A stretch of 64,000 bases of DNA, from assembly GCF_026967795.1 (NCBI RefSeq), contig NZ_JAPVBH010000004.1, positions 62,001 to 126,000 of the forward strand, written 5' to 3'. The notes under the pieces are model-generated. The model had not been told where the DNA came from. It worked only from the letters and a program-made list of their open reading frames with translations, and ran no database searches. The translations under genes were made by a program, and so were the position numbers. The stretch comes from Modestobacter sp. VKM Ac-2986. Lineage in GTDB: Bacteria; Actinomycetota; Actinomycetes; Mycobacteriales; Geodermatophilaceae. Positions 38,017-45,942 of the stretch are shown here, one piece after another (positions within the stretch are counted from its first letter, which is position 1; each line of letters begins with the position of its first letter).

Positions 38017-38947
38017 GGAGACTCGGCTGATCCCGGCTGCCGGGGGGGCGCTGTGGCGCCTGGACGAGGGCGGGGTGCTGGAGACCGCGCTGGTGCACCG
38101 GCACAAGTACGACGACTGGTCGCTGCCCAAGGGCAAGCTGGACGCCGGGGAGCACGCGCTGGCCGCCGCCGTCCGCGAGGTCGTCGAGGAGACCGGCCTG
38201 GACGTCGTGGTGGGGCGGCGCAGCGTGCAGACCCGTTACGTGCACCGGCACGGCCCCAAGCGGGTCGACTACTGGGTGATGCAGGTCGTCGGCGGGGAGT
38301 TCGTGCCCAACGACGAGGTCGACGAGCTGCGCTGGCTGCCGGTGCCCGAGGCCGTGGCGCAGGTCAGCCACGACCACGACCGGGCGGTGCTGGTCGACCT
38401 GGCGCGCACCGACGTGCCGCGGGCGCCGCGGGTGCTGCTGGTGCGGCACGCCTCGGCCGGCGACCGGTCGTCCTGGGACGGCCCGGACGCCGAGCGCCCG
38501 CTGGACCGCCGCGGCCGCGACCAGGCCGCCCGGCTGGCGGCACTGCTGCCCGTCTTCGCCCCTGCCCGGCTGCTCACCGCGCCCCCGGTGCGCTGCCGGG
38601 AGACCCTCGCGCCGCTGGCCGAGGCGCTCGGGCTGCCGGTGGGCGAGGCCCCCGAGCTCGGCGAGGAGCACTTCGCCCTCGACCCGCAGGCCGGCCTGGA
38701 CCTGGTCGAGGAGCTGCTGGCCGTCGACGACGGCGCCGGCCCGGCCCTGGTCTGCAGCCAGGGCGGTGCGATCCCCTCGGTGCTGCTGGCCCTGGGCGTG
38801 CGCTGGCACGCCGGCGCCGCGGCGCTGCACCCGCCGGCGGCCAAGGGCAGCGTGTGGGCGCTGGGCGGGCGGCCCGACGAGGAGACCGACGGGCTCGTCG
38901 CCGACTACTACCGCGACTTCTCCGCCGACCCCTCCGCCCCGCGTTGA
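38000..38947 (+). CDS. mutT1: Fused NUDIX hydrolase/histidine phosphatase (MutT1 type)
   Basis: A 315-residue two-domain enzyme. NUDIX domain about residues 10-140 with a complete box ([23 protein letters not shown], matching GX5EX7REUXEEXGU); histidine phosphatase about 145-310 with [14 protein letters not shown]. Mycobacterial MutT1 has this fusion and hydrolyses 8-oxo-GTP and dinucleoside polyphosphates. The GTG start overlaps ppk. In mycobacteria hupB follows; here it does not. Confidence 0.92.
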   Translation: MRTLAEETRLIPAAGGALWRLDEGGVLETALVHRHKYDDWSLPKGKLDAGEHALAAAVREVVEETGLDVVVGRRSVQTRYVHRHGPKRVDYWVMQVVGGEFVPNDEVDELRWLPVPEAVAQVSHDHDRAVLVDLARTDVPRAPRVLLVRHASAGDRSSWDGPDAERPLDRRGRDQAARLAALLPVFAPARLLTAPPVRCRETLAPLAEALGLPVGEAPELGEEHFALDPQAGLDLVEELLAVDDGAGPALVCSQGGAIPSVLLALGVRWHAGAAALHPPAAKGSVWALGGRPDEETDGLVADYYRDFSADPSAPR

Positions 38948-39034
38948 GCTCGGCCGGCCCGGACGCCGTCCCGCGCCGACGCCGGGCGTCCCACCTCACC
39001 GACGGCTGTCCTCCCGCACCGACGCTGCTGAGGT

Positions 39035-39075
39035 GGGCCAGACGGTGACCAGGTGACCTGATCACCGTCTGGCCC
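39035..39075. terminator. 14-bp perfect hairpin between mutT1 and leuD
   Basis: GGGCCAGACGGTGA (39035-39048) pairs with TCACCGTCTGGCCC (39062-39075). The 13-base loop holds a second dyad, CAGGT-G-ACCTG. It lies five bases from the convergent leuD stop and can serve both strands. The rest of the 131-base gap has no gene. Confidence 0.75.
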
Positions 39076-39079
39076 GAGG

Positions 39080-39688
39080 TCAGCGGGTGGGCAGGGCCGG
39101 CAGCGACGCCGGCTTCCAGGCCGGACGGCGGGACTCGAAGGCGGTGATGTCGTCGAGGTGCCGCTCGGTCAGCCCCACGTCGTCCAGGCCCTCCAGCAGC
39201 CGCCAGCGGGTGTACGGGTCGATCGTGAACGGCACGGTGGTGCTGCCGTAGGTGACCTGCTCGGTCTGCAGGTCCACGGTCACCGGCAGCGCCGGGTCCG
39301 CCTCGACCGCGGCCCACAGCGCCTCGACGTCGGCCTCGGGCAGGACGACGGTGAGCAGCCCGGCCTTGGTCGAGTTGTTGCGGAAGATGTCGGCGAACCG
39401 GGAGCTGATGACCACCCGGAACCCGCCGTCCAGCAGCGCCCAGTTGGCGTGCTCGCGGGAGGAGCCGGTGCCGAAGTCCGGGCCGGCGACCAGGATCGAG
39501 GCGTTCGCGTACTGCGGCTGGTTGAGCACGAAGTCCGGCTCGTTCTTCCGCCAGGCCACGAACAGCCCGTCCTCGAACCCGGTGCGGGTGATCCGCTTGA
39601 GGTACTCGGCCGGGATGATCTGGTCGGTGTCGACGTTGCTGCGCCGCAGCGGGGCGGCGGTGCCGGTGTGCGTGGTGAACGCGTCCAT
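39080..39688 (-). CDS. leuD: 3-isopropylmalate dehydratase small subunit
   Basis: A 202-residue subunit of leucine-pathway isomerase. It has the small-subunit signature [34 protein letters not shown] and a typical end with [18 protein letters not shown]. The ATG at 39688 lies two bases past the leuC stop. With LeuC it isomerises 2-isopropylmalate to 3-isopropylmalate, and in actinobacteria also serves the citramalate route. Confidence 0.97.
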   Translation of the reverse strand: MDAFTTHTGTAAPLRRSNVDTDQIIPAEYLKRITRTGFEDGLFVAWRKNEPDFVLNQPQYANASILVAGPDFGTGSSREHANWALLDGGFRVVISSRFADIFRNNSTKAGLLTVVLPEADVEALWAAVEADPALPVTVDLQTEQVTYGSTTVPFTIDPYTRWRLLEGLDDVGLTERHLDDITAFESRRPAWKPASLPALPTR

Positions 39689-39690
39689 CG

Positions 39691-41103
39691 TCAGACTCCA
39701 GCGGTCTCGAGGTCGGCCGGGGCGGTGAGCTTCCCGGTCAGCGCGGTGGCGGCGGCCACGGCCGGGGACACCAGGTGGGTGCGCCCGCCCTTGCCCTGCC
39801 GGCCCTGGAAGTTGCGGTTGCTGGTCGAGGCCGAGCGCTCGCCGGGCTTGAGCTGGTCGGGGTTCATGCCCAGGCACATCGAGCAGCCCGCACCGCGCCA
39901 CTCCGCGCCGGCCTCGGTGAAGACCTGGTCCAGGCCCTCGGCCTCGGCCTGCAACTTCACCGCCACCGACCCGGGGACGACGAGCATGCGGGTCTCGGCG
40001 TCGACCTTCTTGCCCTTGAGCAGGGCGGCGGCGACCCGCAGGTCCTCGATCCGGCCGTTGGTGCAGGAACCGAGGAAGACGGTGTCGACGGAGATGTCCC
40101 GCAGCGGGGTGCCGGCGGTCAGGCCCATGTACTCCAGCGCGGACTCGGCGGCCAGCCGGTCGCTCTCGTCGGCGATGCCGGCCGGGTCGGGCACGCTGGC
40201 GCCGATCGGCAGCCCCTGGCCGGGGTTGGTGCCCCAGGTGACGTAGGGGGTGAGCGAGGCGGCGTCGATGCGCACCTCCCGGTCGAAGACGGCGTCGTCG
40301 TCGGTGCGCAGCGTCGACCAGTGCGCGACCGCGGCGTCCCAGTCCGCACCCTGCGGGGCGTGCGGGCGCCCGGCGAGGTAGTCGAAGGTGGTCTGGTCGG
40401 GGGCGATGAGCCCGGCGCGGGCACCGGCCTCGATCGACATGTTGCAGATCGTCATCCGGGCCTCCATCGACAGCGCCTCGATCGCGCTGCCGCGGTACTC
40501 GATGACGTGACCCTGGCCACCGCCGGTGCCGATCTCGGCGATGACGGCGAGGATGACGTCCTTGGCGCTCACGCCCGGGGGCAGCTCGCCGTCGACGGTC
40601 ACCGACATCTGCTTGGCCGGGTACTGCGGCAGCGTCTGGGTGGCCAGCACGTGCTCGACCTCGCTGGTGCCGATGCCGAAGGCCAGCGCGCCGAAGGCGC
40701 CGTGCGTGGAGGTGTGGCTGTCGCCGCACACGATGGTCATGCCCGGCTGGGTGAGCCCCAGCTGCGGGCCGATGACGTGCACGATGCCCTGGTCGCGGTC
40801 GCCCATGGGTGCCAGCCGGATGCCGAACTCGGCGGCGTTGCGGCGCAGCGCGTCGACCTGCGCGCGGCTGACCGGGTCCGCGATCGGGCTGAGGATGTCC
40901 AGCGTCGGGACGTTGTGGTCCTCGGTCGCCATGGTCAGGTCGGGACGGCGGACGGTGCGCCCCGCGGCCCGCAGCCCGTCGAAGGCCTGCGGGCTGGTCA
41001 CCTCGTGCACGAGGTGGAGGTCGATGTACAGCAGGTCGGGCTCGCCCTCGGTCCGCCGGACGACGTGCTCCTCGTACACCTTCTGCGCCAGGGTCTGGCC
41101 CAC
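39691..41103 (-). CDS. leuC: 3-isopropylmalate dehydratase large subunit
   Basis: A 470-residue aconitase-family enzyme holding a 4Fe-4S cluster. Cysteine ligands are in [10 protein letters not shown] and [12 protein letters not shown]; also ATEDHNVPT and [22 protein letters not shown] start with GAGGAGG upstream. It is transcribed away from an IclR regulator with a dyad between them, the usual NdgR/LtbR arrangement. Confidence 0.97.
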   Translation of the reverse strand: MGQTLAQKVYEEHVVRRTEGEPDLLYIDLHLVHEVTSPQAFDGLRAAGRTVRRPDLTMATEDHNVPTLDILSPIADPVSRAQVDALRRNAAEFGIRLAPMGDRDQGIVHVIGPQLGLTQPGMTIVCGDSHTSTHGAFGALAFGIGTSEVEHVLATQTLPQYPAKQMSVTVDGELPPGVSAKDVILAVIAEIGTGGGQGHVIEYRGSAIEALSMEARMTICNMSIEAGARAGLIAPDQTTFDYLAGRPHAPQGADWDAAVAHWSTLRTDDDAVFDREVRIDAASLTPYVTWGTNPGQGLPIGASVPDPAGIADESDRLAAESALEYMGLTAGTPLRDISVDTVFLGSCTNGRIEDLRVAAALLKGKKVDAETRMLVVPGSVAVKLQAEAEGLDQVFTEAGAEWRGAGCSMCLGMNPDQLKPGERSASTSNRNFQGRQGKGGRTHLVSPAVAAATALTGKLTAPADLETAGV

Positions 41104-41136
41104 CGGTCCTCCTCGTTGCGACGTGCTCGGGGTGTC

Positions 41137-41170
41137 ACTCGCTTGTCATCTCACAGAGTGGGATGCGAGT
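41137..41170. promoter_or_regulatory. Candidate IclR (NdgR/LtbR-type) operator between leuC and iclR
   Basis: CATCTCAC-AGA-GTGGGATG (41147-41165) is a dyad with one mismatched pair, flanked by ACTCGC (41137-41142) and GCGAGT (41165-41170), also complementary but asymmetrically spaced. It lies in the 75-base divergent gap, 9-14 bases upstream of the iclR start. It would let the regulator control both leuCD and itself. Confidence 0.5.
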
Positions 41171-41178
41171 ATCAGTAC

Positions 41179-41880
41179 GTGGTACAGCCTAACCCCGTTG
41201 CCGTCCTGGACAAAGCAGTGGCCATCCTCCGCGCGGTGGCCGACGAACCGGCCAGCCTCGCCGAGCTGGTCACGCGCACCGAGCTGCCCCGCGCGACGGC
41301 CCACCGGCTGGCCACGGCGCTGGAGGGCCACCGGCTGCTGCGCCGCACCTCCGCCGGCACCTGGGCACCGGGCCCGGCGCTGTCCGAGCTCGGCCGGGGC
41401 GGCGCCGACCTCGCCGAGGTCTCCGCCCGGCCGCTGGCCGCACTGCGCGACGTCACCGGGGAGAGCGCCCAGTTCTACGTGCGCGACGGCGGCAGCCGGG
41501 TCTGCATCGCCGCCGCCGAGCGCAGCAGCGGGCTGCGCGACACCGTCCCGGTGGGCGCCCGGCTGCCGCTCACCGCGGGCTCCGCGGCGCACGCGCTGCT
41601 CGCCTTCGCCCCCGCCGACGAGGTGACCCCGCTGCTGCCCGCGGCGAGCTTCACCGCCCGGACCCTGCTCGACGTCCGGCGCCGCGGCTGGGCGCACAGC
41701 GTCGCCGAGCGCGAGCCCGGGGTCGCCTCGCTGTCCGCGCCGGTGCGCGACGGGGCCGGTGGCGTGCTCGGCGCGGTGTCGATCTCCGGTCCGGTCGAGC
41801 GGGTCGGCCGCCGTCCCGGGCCCGAGGTGGTCGCCGCCGTCCTGGACGCCGCGGTCTCCATCTCCCGCGCGGCCCGCTGA
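41179..41880 (+). CDS. IclR family regulator of leucine synthesis (NdgR/LtbR type)
   Basis: A 233-residue regulator with an N-terminal winged helix (AVLDKAVAILRAV, RATAHRLATALEGHRLLRR) and a C-terminal effector domain (GESAQFYVRDGGSRVCIAAAE, SGLRDTVPVGARLPLTAGSAAHALLAF). Divergent from leuCD, the position of NdgR in Streptomyces and LtbR in Corynebacterium, which bind the leuC promoter. The GTG at 41179 has no ribosome site, so a leaderless message is plausible. Confidence 0.9.
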   Translation: MVQPNPVAVLDKAVAILRAVADEPASLAELVTRTELPRATAHRLATALEGHRLLRRTSAGTWAPGPALSELGRGGADLAEVSARPLAALRDVTGESAQFYVRDGGSRVCIAAAERSSGLRDTVPVGARLPLTAGSAAHALLAFAPADEVTPLLPAASFTARTLLDVRRRGWAHSVAEREPGVASLSAPVRDGAGGVLGAVSISGPVERVGRRPGPEVVAAVLDAAVSISRAAR

Positions 41881-41929
41881 ACCCACCTCCCGCACACCGC
41901 GCCGGACCGCGCGACAGGCGGCTGCTCTC

Positions 41930-41987
41930 GCGGTCCTCCCCCCGCTGTTGCGTCCCTGCAGCGACGCAACAGCGGGGGGAAGACCGC
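41930..41987 (+). terminator. 17-bp perfect hairpin after iclR
   Basis: Arms 41938-41954 and 41963-41979 pair perfectly around the loop CCTGCAGC; outer GCGGTC/GACCGC extends the stem across a two-base mismatch. It begins 50 bases after the iclR stop, ahead of the co-directional sulfite oxidase gene. Confidence 0.8.
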
Positions 41988-42043
41988 AGGAGCAGGGCGC
42001 GACGCGGTGGGAGGGCCCCGGTCCGTTGGGCCACACTGCTGCC

Positions 42044-43156
42044 ATGACCGAGACGGAGACGTACCGGGGCCGGGCGCGGGTCGCTGCGGAGGGCGAGGGG
42101 GTCGGGCTCGACGAGCTGGCGCTGGCCACCCGCAACCACGGCCTGCCGCTGGAGGCCCTGCGCTGGGACCTGACCCCGCCGGGGCTGCACTACGTGCTCA
42201 CCCACTTCGACATCCCTGCGCTCGACCCGGCCACCTGGGCACTGGAGGTCACCGGCGCCGTCGAGCGGCCGCTGCGGCTCACCCTGGCCGACCTGCAGGC
42301 CCGCAGCGGCGCCTCGGCGCGGGTGCTGCTCGAGTGCGCCGGCAACGGCCGCGCCCGGTTCACCCCGCGGCCGGTCAGCCAGCCCTGGCTGCTCGAGGCG
42401 GTCGGCACCGCGGAGTGGGGCGGCACCCCGCTGGCCCCGCTGCTGACCGAGGCCGGGATCTCCCCCGACGCCGTCGACGTGGTGTTCACCGGCGCCGACC
42501 ACGGCGTGGAGCGCGGGGTGGAGCAGGACTACGCCCGCGGGCTCCCGGTCGCCGAGGCGCTGCGCCCGGAGACGATGCTGGCCTGGTCGATGAACGGCGC
42601 CCCCCTGCCGCCGCAGCACGGCGCACCGGTGCGGCTGGTGGTGCCGGGCTGGTACGGCATGGCCCACGTGAAGTGGCTGACCCGCATCGAGGTGCTCACC
42701 GAGCCCTTCACCGGCTACCAGAACGCCGTCGCCTACCGGGTCGCCACCGAGGCCGGCGACCCCGGCGAGCCGGTGACCCGGATCCGCCCGCGCGCGCTGA
42801 TGAGCCCGCCCGGCTGGCCGGACTTCATGACCCGGGAGCGGTTCGTCCCGGCCGGTCCGGTGACGCTGACCGGGCGGGCCTGGTCGGGCCGGGCGCCGGT
42901 CACCCGGGTCGAGGTGAGCACCGACGGTGGTACCTCCTGGACCGACGCGGTGCTGGCGCCGGCCGACGAGGCGCACCCCTTCGCGTGGCGGGCCTGGTCG
43001 CACGAGTGGTCCACCGAGCCCGGCACGGCCGAGCTGCTGGTGCGCGCCACCGACGCCACTGGGGAGACCCAGCCGGTGGCGCAGGAGTGGAACCGGCAGG
43101 GCATGGCCAACACCCTCGTGCAGCGCGTACCGGTGACGGTGCTCCCGCCCCGGTGA
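42044..43156 (+). CDS. Molybdopterin-dependent sulfite oxidase family protein
   Basis: A 370-residue enzyme. The molybdopterin domain contains the conserved cysteine in LLECAGNGRARFTPR, NHGLPLEALRW near the start, and PVRLVVPGWYGMAHVKWLTRI; a C-terminal dimerisation domain follows from about residue 260 (ALMSPPGWPDFM, RVEVSTDGGTSWTDA). No signal peptide or haem domain, so a cytoplasmic sulfite or related oxidase with an unknown electron acceptor. It stands alone between two strong hairpins. Confidence 0.9.
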   Translation: MTETETYRGRARVAAEGEGVGLDELALATRNHGLPLEALRWDLTPPGLHYVLTHFDIPALDPATWALEVTGAVERPLRLTLADLQARSGASARVLLECAGNGRARFTPRPVSQPWLLEAVGTAEWGGTPLAPLLTEAGISPDAVDVVFTGADHGVERGVEQDYARGLPVAEALRPETMLAWSMNGAPLPPQHGAPVRLVVPGWYGMAHVKWLTRIEVLTEPFTGYQNAVAYRVATEAGDPGEPVTRIRPRALMSPPGWPDFMTRERFVPAGPVTLTGRAWSGRAPVTRVEVSTDGGTSWTDAVLAPADEAHPFAWRAWSHEWSTEPGTAELLVRATDATGETQPVAQEWNRQGMANTLVQRVPVTVLPPR

Positions 43157-43157
43157 G

Positions 43158-43202
43158 ACGACAGCGGCCCCGCACCCGGTCCGGGTGCGGGGCCGCTGTC
43201 GT
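43158..43202. terminator. 22-bp perfect inverted repeat between convergent genes
   Basis: Positions 43158-43179 and 43181-43202 are exact reverse complements around a single T. It starts two bases after the sulfite oxidase stop and ends seven before the convergent membrane-protein stop. One of the longest perfect hairpins in the window; bidirectional terminator. Confidence 0.85.
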
Positions 43203-43208
43203 ACCGGC

Positions 43209-43547
43209 TCAGTGCTCCGGCAGGTCCGAGCCGTCGCTGGTGCCCTCGCCGGCCTGCTTCTCCAGCGCGGCCGGGTCGACGACGACCGGGCGGAGCTTCA
43301 GCCAGGCGACGAACACCAGGGCGACGACGATCATGACGATCCCCGCCCACAGGTTGGCGTTCACGTCACCGGTCTTGGCCCGGTCGGCCTCGCTGTCGTC
43401 GACGATGCCGACGACCGTCAGCACGATGCCGTAGAAGCCGATCAGGCCGGCGATCACGGTGCGGACGTCGTAGGCGCCCGCCGTGTGCTTCTGTCCGGAC
43501 GCCGCGCTCTTGCCCGCGGCGTCGGAGGCGTGCGATGCGGTGCTCAT
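43209..43547 (-). CDS. Small membrane protein of unknown function, partner of the sodium symporter
   Basis: A 112-residue protein with two membrane helices (VRTVIAGLIGFYGIVLTVVG and ANLWAGIVMIVVALVFVAWL) and polar ends. The charged loop between them has DDSEADRAKTGDVN. I do not recognise a named family. It begins 31 bases after the symporter stop on the same strand, so it may be an accessory subunit. Confidence 0.8.
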   Translation of the reverse strand: MSTASHASDAAGKSAASGQKHTAGAYDVRTVIAGLIGFYGIVLTVVGIVDDSEADRAKTGDVNANLWAGIVMIVVALVFVAWLKLRPVVVDPAALEKQAGEGTSDGSDLPEH

Positions 43548-43578
43548 GTGCTGCTCCTCTCGGGGACGCTGGCGACGG

Positions 43579-45276
43579 TCAGCGGAAGATCAGGTTCAGG
43601 ACGACGACCAGCACCAGGGCGATGCCGGCCAGCTTGGTGGGCGAGGAGTACCAGGGCAGCAGGTGCGCCTCGGGGTCGGTGCGCGTCTCCTTGGGCGTCT
43701 CGGAGTACACCAGCCCGGCGAGCTCGGAGACCGGCTTGGGGCGGGTCACCATGCTGACGGCGACGCTGACCACGATGTCGACGACGAACGCGGTGGCAGC
43801 GGCCACGAAGCTGGCCCCCTGACCGCTCAGCGGCAGCACACCGGTCGACAGGCCCCCGAGGGAGTCCTCGCTCAGGACGGCGACGACGACGGCGCCCAGG
43901 GTGCCGGAGACCAGGCCCGTCCAGCCGGCGGTCGGCGTCATCCGCTTCCAGAACATGCCCAGGATGAACGTGGCGAACAGCGGGGCGTTGAAGAAGCCGA
44001 ACAGCGTCTGCAGGTAGTCCATCAGGTTGCTGTAACCGGCGGCGATGAGCGCGGTGAAGATCGCGATCACGGTCGCCCCGACCGTCGCCAGCCGGCCGAC
44101 CTTCAGGTAGTACTCGTCCGGCCGGTCCTTCTTCACGTACTGCTGCCACAGGTCGTAGCTGAAGACGGTGTTGAAGGCGGAGATGTTGGCCGCCATGCCG
44201 GCCATGAACGAGGCCAGCAGACCGGCGATCGCCACCCCGAGCAGGCCGTTGGGCAGCACGTCGCGGATCAGCAGCAGGATCGAGTTGTTGTAGTCGAAGT
44301 CCGGGTCGGCCGCCGCCTTGGCGCTGGTGACGTCGTTGACCAGGACCGCGGCGATCATGCCCGGCACGATGACGATGAACGGGATGAACATCTTCGGGAA
44401 CGCACCGATGATCGGGGCGCTGCGCGCCGCGGACATCGACTTGGTCGCCATCGCCCGCTGGACCTCGACGAAGTTGGTCGTCCAGTAGCCGAAGGACAGC
44501 ACGAAGCCCAGGCCGAACACCAGGCCGATGACGGACAGGACCGGGTTGTCGATGCCGGTGAGGTCCGTGCCGGGCCAGGAGCTGAGGTCGCCCTCGTTGC
44601 CGCTGCCGCGGACGGCGTCGACCAGACCGCCGACACCACCGACGCGGTGGAGGCCGATCAGGGTCAGCGGCAGCAGCGCCGCGACGATGACGAAGAACTG
44701 CAGCACCTCGTTGTAGATGGCCGCCGACAACCCGCCCAGGGTGATGTAGCTCAGGACGATGACCGCGGCCAGGATCAGCGAGACCCACAGCGGCCAGCCC
44801 AGCAGGGCGTTGACGATGTTGGCCAGCAGGTACAGGTTGATGCCGGCGATCAGCACCTGGGCGATCGCGAAGCTCAGCGCGTTGACCAGGTGGGCACCGG
44901 TGCCGAAGCGGCGGCGCATGAACTCCGGGACGCTGCGGACCTTCGAGCCGTAGTAGAAGGGCATCATCACGACGCCCAGGAAGAGCATCGCCGGGACGGC
45001 GCCGATCCAGAAGTAGTGGAACGTGGCCATGCCGAACTGGGCACCGTTGGCCGACATGCCGATGATCTCGACGGCGCCGAGGTTGGCCGAGATGAAGGCC
45101 AGACCGGTCACCCATGCGGGCAGCGACCGGCCGGACAGGAAGAAGTCGAGGCTGTCGGACACCCGCCGGCGGGCGGCGAATCCGATGAGCATGACGACCG
45201 CGAAGTAGGCGACGACGAGCGTGTAGTCGACGGCGTTCGCATCGAGACGCAGTGTCTCGTCTGCAGCGAGGACCAC
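43579..45276 (-). CDS. Sodium:solute symporter family (SSS) transporter
   Basis: A 565-residue transporter with about 14 helices. Family features: FFLSGRSLPAWVTGLAFISANLGAVEIIGM, YGSKVRSVPEFMRRRFG, and FGYWTTNFVEVQRAMATKSMSAAR. It resembles the galactose/glucose SglT branch more than proline or acetate carriers, but the substrate is not certain. GTG 45276 has GGAGGG with a 7-base spacer; a longer open frame upstream is non-coding. Followed by the small membrane protein. Confidence 0.9.
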   Translation of the reverse strand: MVLAADETLRLDANAVDYTLVVAYFAVVMLIGFAARRRVSDSLDFFLSGRSLPAWVTGLAFISANLGAVEIIGMSANGAQFGMATFHYFWIGAVPAMLFLGVVMMPFYYGSKVRSVPEFMRRRFGTGAHLVNALSFAIAQVLIAGINLYLLANIVNALLGWPLWVSLILAAVIVLSYITLGGLSAAIYNEVLQFFVIVAALLPLTLIGLHRVGGVGGLVDAVRGSGNEGDLSSWPGTDLTGIDNPVLSVIGLVFGLGFVLSFGYWTTNFVEVQRAMATKSMSAARSAPIIGAFPKMFIPFIVIVPGMIAAVLVNDVTSAKAAADPDFDYNNSILLLIRDVLPNGLLGVAIAGLLASFMAGMAANISAFNTVFSYDLWQQYVKKDRPDEYYLKVGRLATVGATVIAIFTALIAAGYSNLMDYLQTLFGFFNAPLFATFILGMFWKRMTPTAGWTGLVSGTLGAVVVAVLSEDSLGGLSTGVLPLSGQGASFVAAATAFVVDIVVSVAVSMVTRPKPVSELAGLVYSETPKETRTDPEAHLLPWYSSPTKLAGIALVLVVVLNLIFR

Positions 45277-45587
45277 CAGGGTTCCCTCCAGGTCACGATG
45301 ACGGACCGGGCCGTTGGCCGGCGCCGGTCCCTGCCTGCCGTTCAGGGCGGGGCACGGTGGTGCGGCGCGGTGATCAGCAACGGGGACGCTAACACCGCAC
45401 GATCGTCCGACCACTTCGTTGGTCACCGAAAAGGTGACCGTGTGTGAGCAGCGCCACGAGGCCCACCCACTCGGCGGACGACGGTGACGCGGGTCACCCT
45501 CGCCGGTGCGGTGCTCATGATGGCACCGCCCCACGGCGACGGCCCACCGAACGGATCGGGGCCGGCGGGACGGGCCCGGAGACGACC
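45277..45587. other. Intergenic region upstream of the sodium symporter
   Basis: A 311-base region with no credible gene. It carries the exact dyad GGTCACC-GAAAA-GGTGACC at 45421-45439. The region must contain the symporter promoter and borders the tRNA terminator at 45588. Confidence 0.6.
45421..45439. promoter_or_regulatory. Perfect 7-bp dyad, operator-like
   Basis: GGTCACC-GAAAA-GGTGACC is an exact inverted repeat about 145 bases upstream of the symporter start, in an AT-richer patch. It could bind a dimeric regulator. No regulator gene adjoins it. Confidence 0.35.
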
Positions 45588-45619
45588 AGAGCCCCCGACC
45601 CTGGTGGGTCGGGGGCTCT
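45588..45619 (-). terminator. 14-bp hairpin after tRNA-Glu
   Basis: AGAGCCCCCGACCC (45588-45601) and GGGTCGGGGGCTCT (45606-45619) pair perfectly around TGGT. It begins nine bases beyond the 3' end of tRNA-Glu on that strand. Confidence 0.85.
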
Positions 45620-45627
45620 GCGCGTTG

Positions 45628-45700
45628 TAGCCCCGAAGGGATTCGAACCCTCGCTACCGCCGTGAGAGGGCGGCGTCCTGGGCCGCTAGACGACGGGGCC
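45628..45700 (-). tRNA. tRNA-Glu (CTC)
   Basis: A 73-base cloverleaf. The anticodon stem CCGCC/GGCGG holds the loop CTCTCAC with anticodon CTC (codon GAG). T arm GAGGG-TTCGAAT-CCCTT; acceptor GGCCCCG/CGGGGCT with a G-U first pair. The 3' CCA is not encoded in full. Co-directional with tRNA-Gln and gltX. Confidence 0.93.
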
Positions 45701-45717
45701 CCAGAAGGTGACGCTGT

Positions 45718-45781
45718 GGTGCTGATCTTACCGGATGGTGCTCGTGGTGCTGTCGTGCGGTGGTGCTGAGGAGGTGGTGCT
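45718..45781. repeat. Five copies of GGTGCT between the tRNA genes
   Basis: GGTGCT occurs at 45718, 45737, 45746, 45762 and 45776, most copies as TGGTGCT. On the tRNA strand this reads AGCACC five times in 64 bases. Spacing is irregular. It may be a processing spacer or simple slippage product. Confidence 0.4.
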
Positions 45782-45787
45782 TCCTCG

Positions 45788-45859
45788 CTGGGGTACCAGG
45801 ACTCGAACCTAGACTAACGGAACCAGAAACCGTCGGGCTGCCAATTACCCCATACCCCA
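45788..45859 (-). tRNA. tRNA-Gln (CTG)
   Basis: A 72-base cloverleaf starting TGGGGTATGGGGTAATTGG. The anticodon loop TTCTGGT has anticodon CTG (codon CAG). Acceptor TGGGGTA/TACCCCA with discriminator G; T arm with GGTTCGAGTCC. Upstream of tRNA-Glu on the same strand. Confidence 0.94.
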
Positions 45860-45942
45860 AAGGCCGTTCAGCACCTTTCGGCGCCGGGAGAGAACTGTAC
45901 CCGATGCCCGCAGGGGGGTTCCACCCACCCCCCTGCGGCGCG

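Noticed and set aside
32311-38136. A 1941-residue minus-strand open frame
   Set aside because: Only its C-terminal 496 residues (amidohydrolase) are real; the rest runs antisense to ppk and mutT1 and out of frame through the serine hydrolase.
38948-39079. A hidden small gene in the mutT1-leuD gap
   Set aside because: No start codon with a ribosome site and no HU-like motif; most of the right half is a palindrome.
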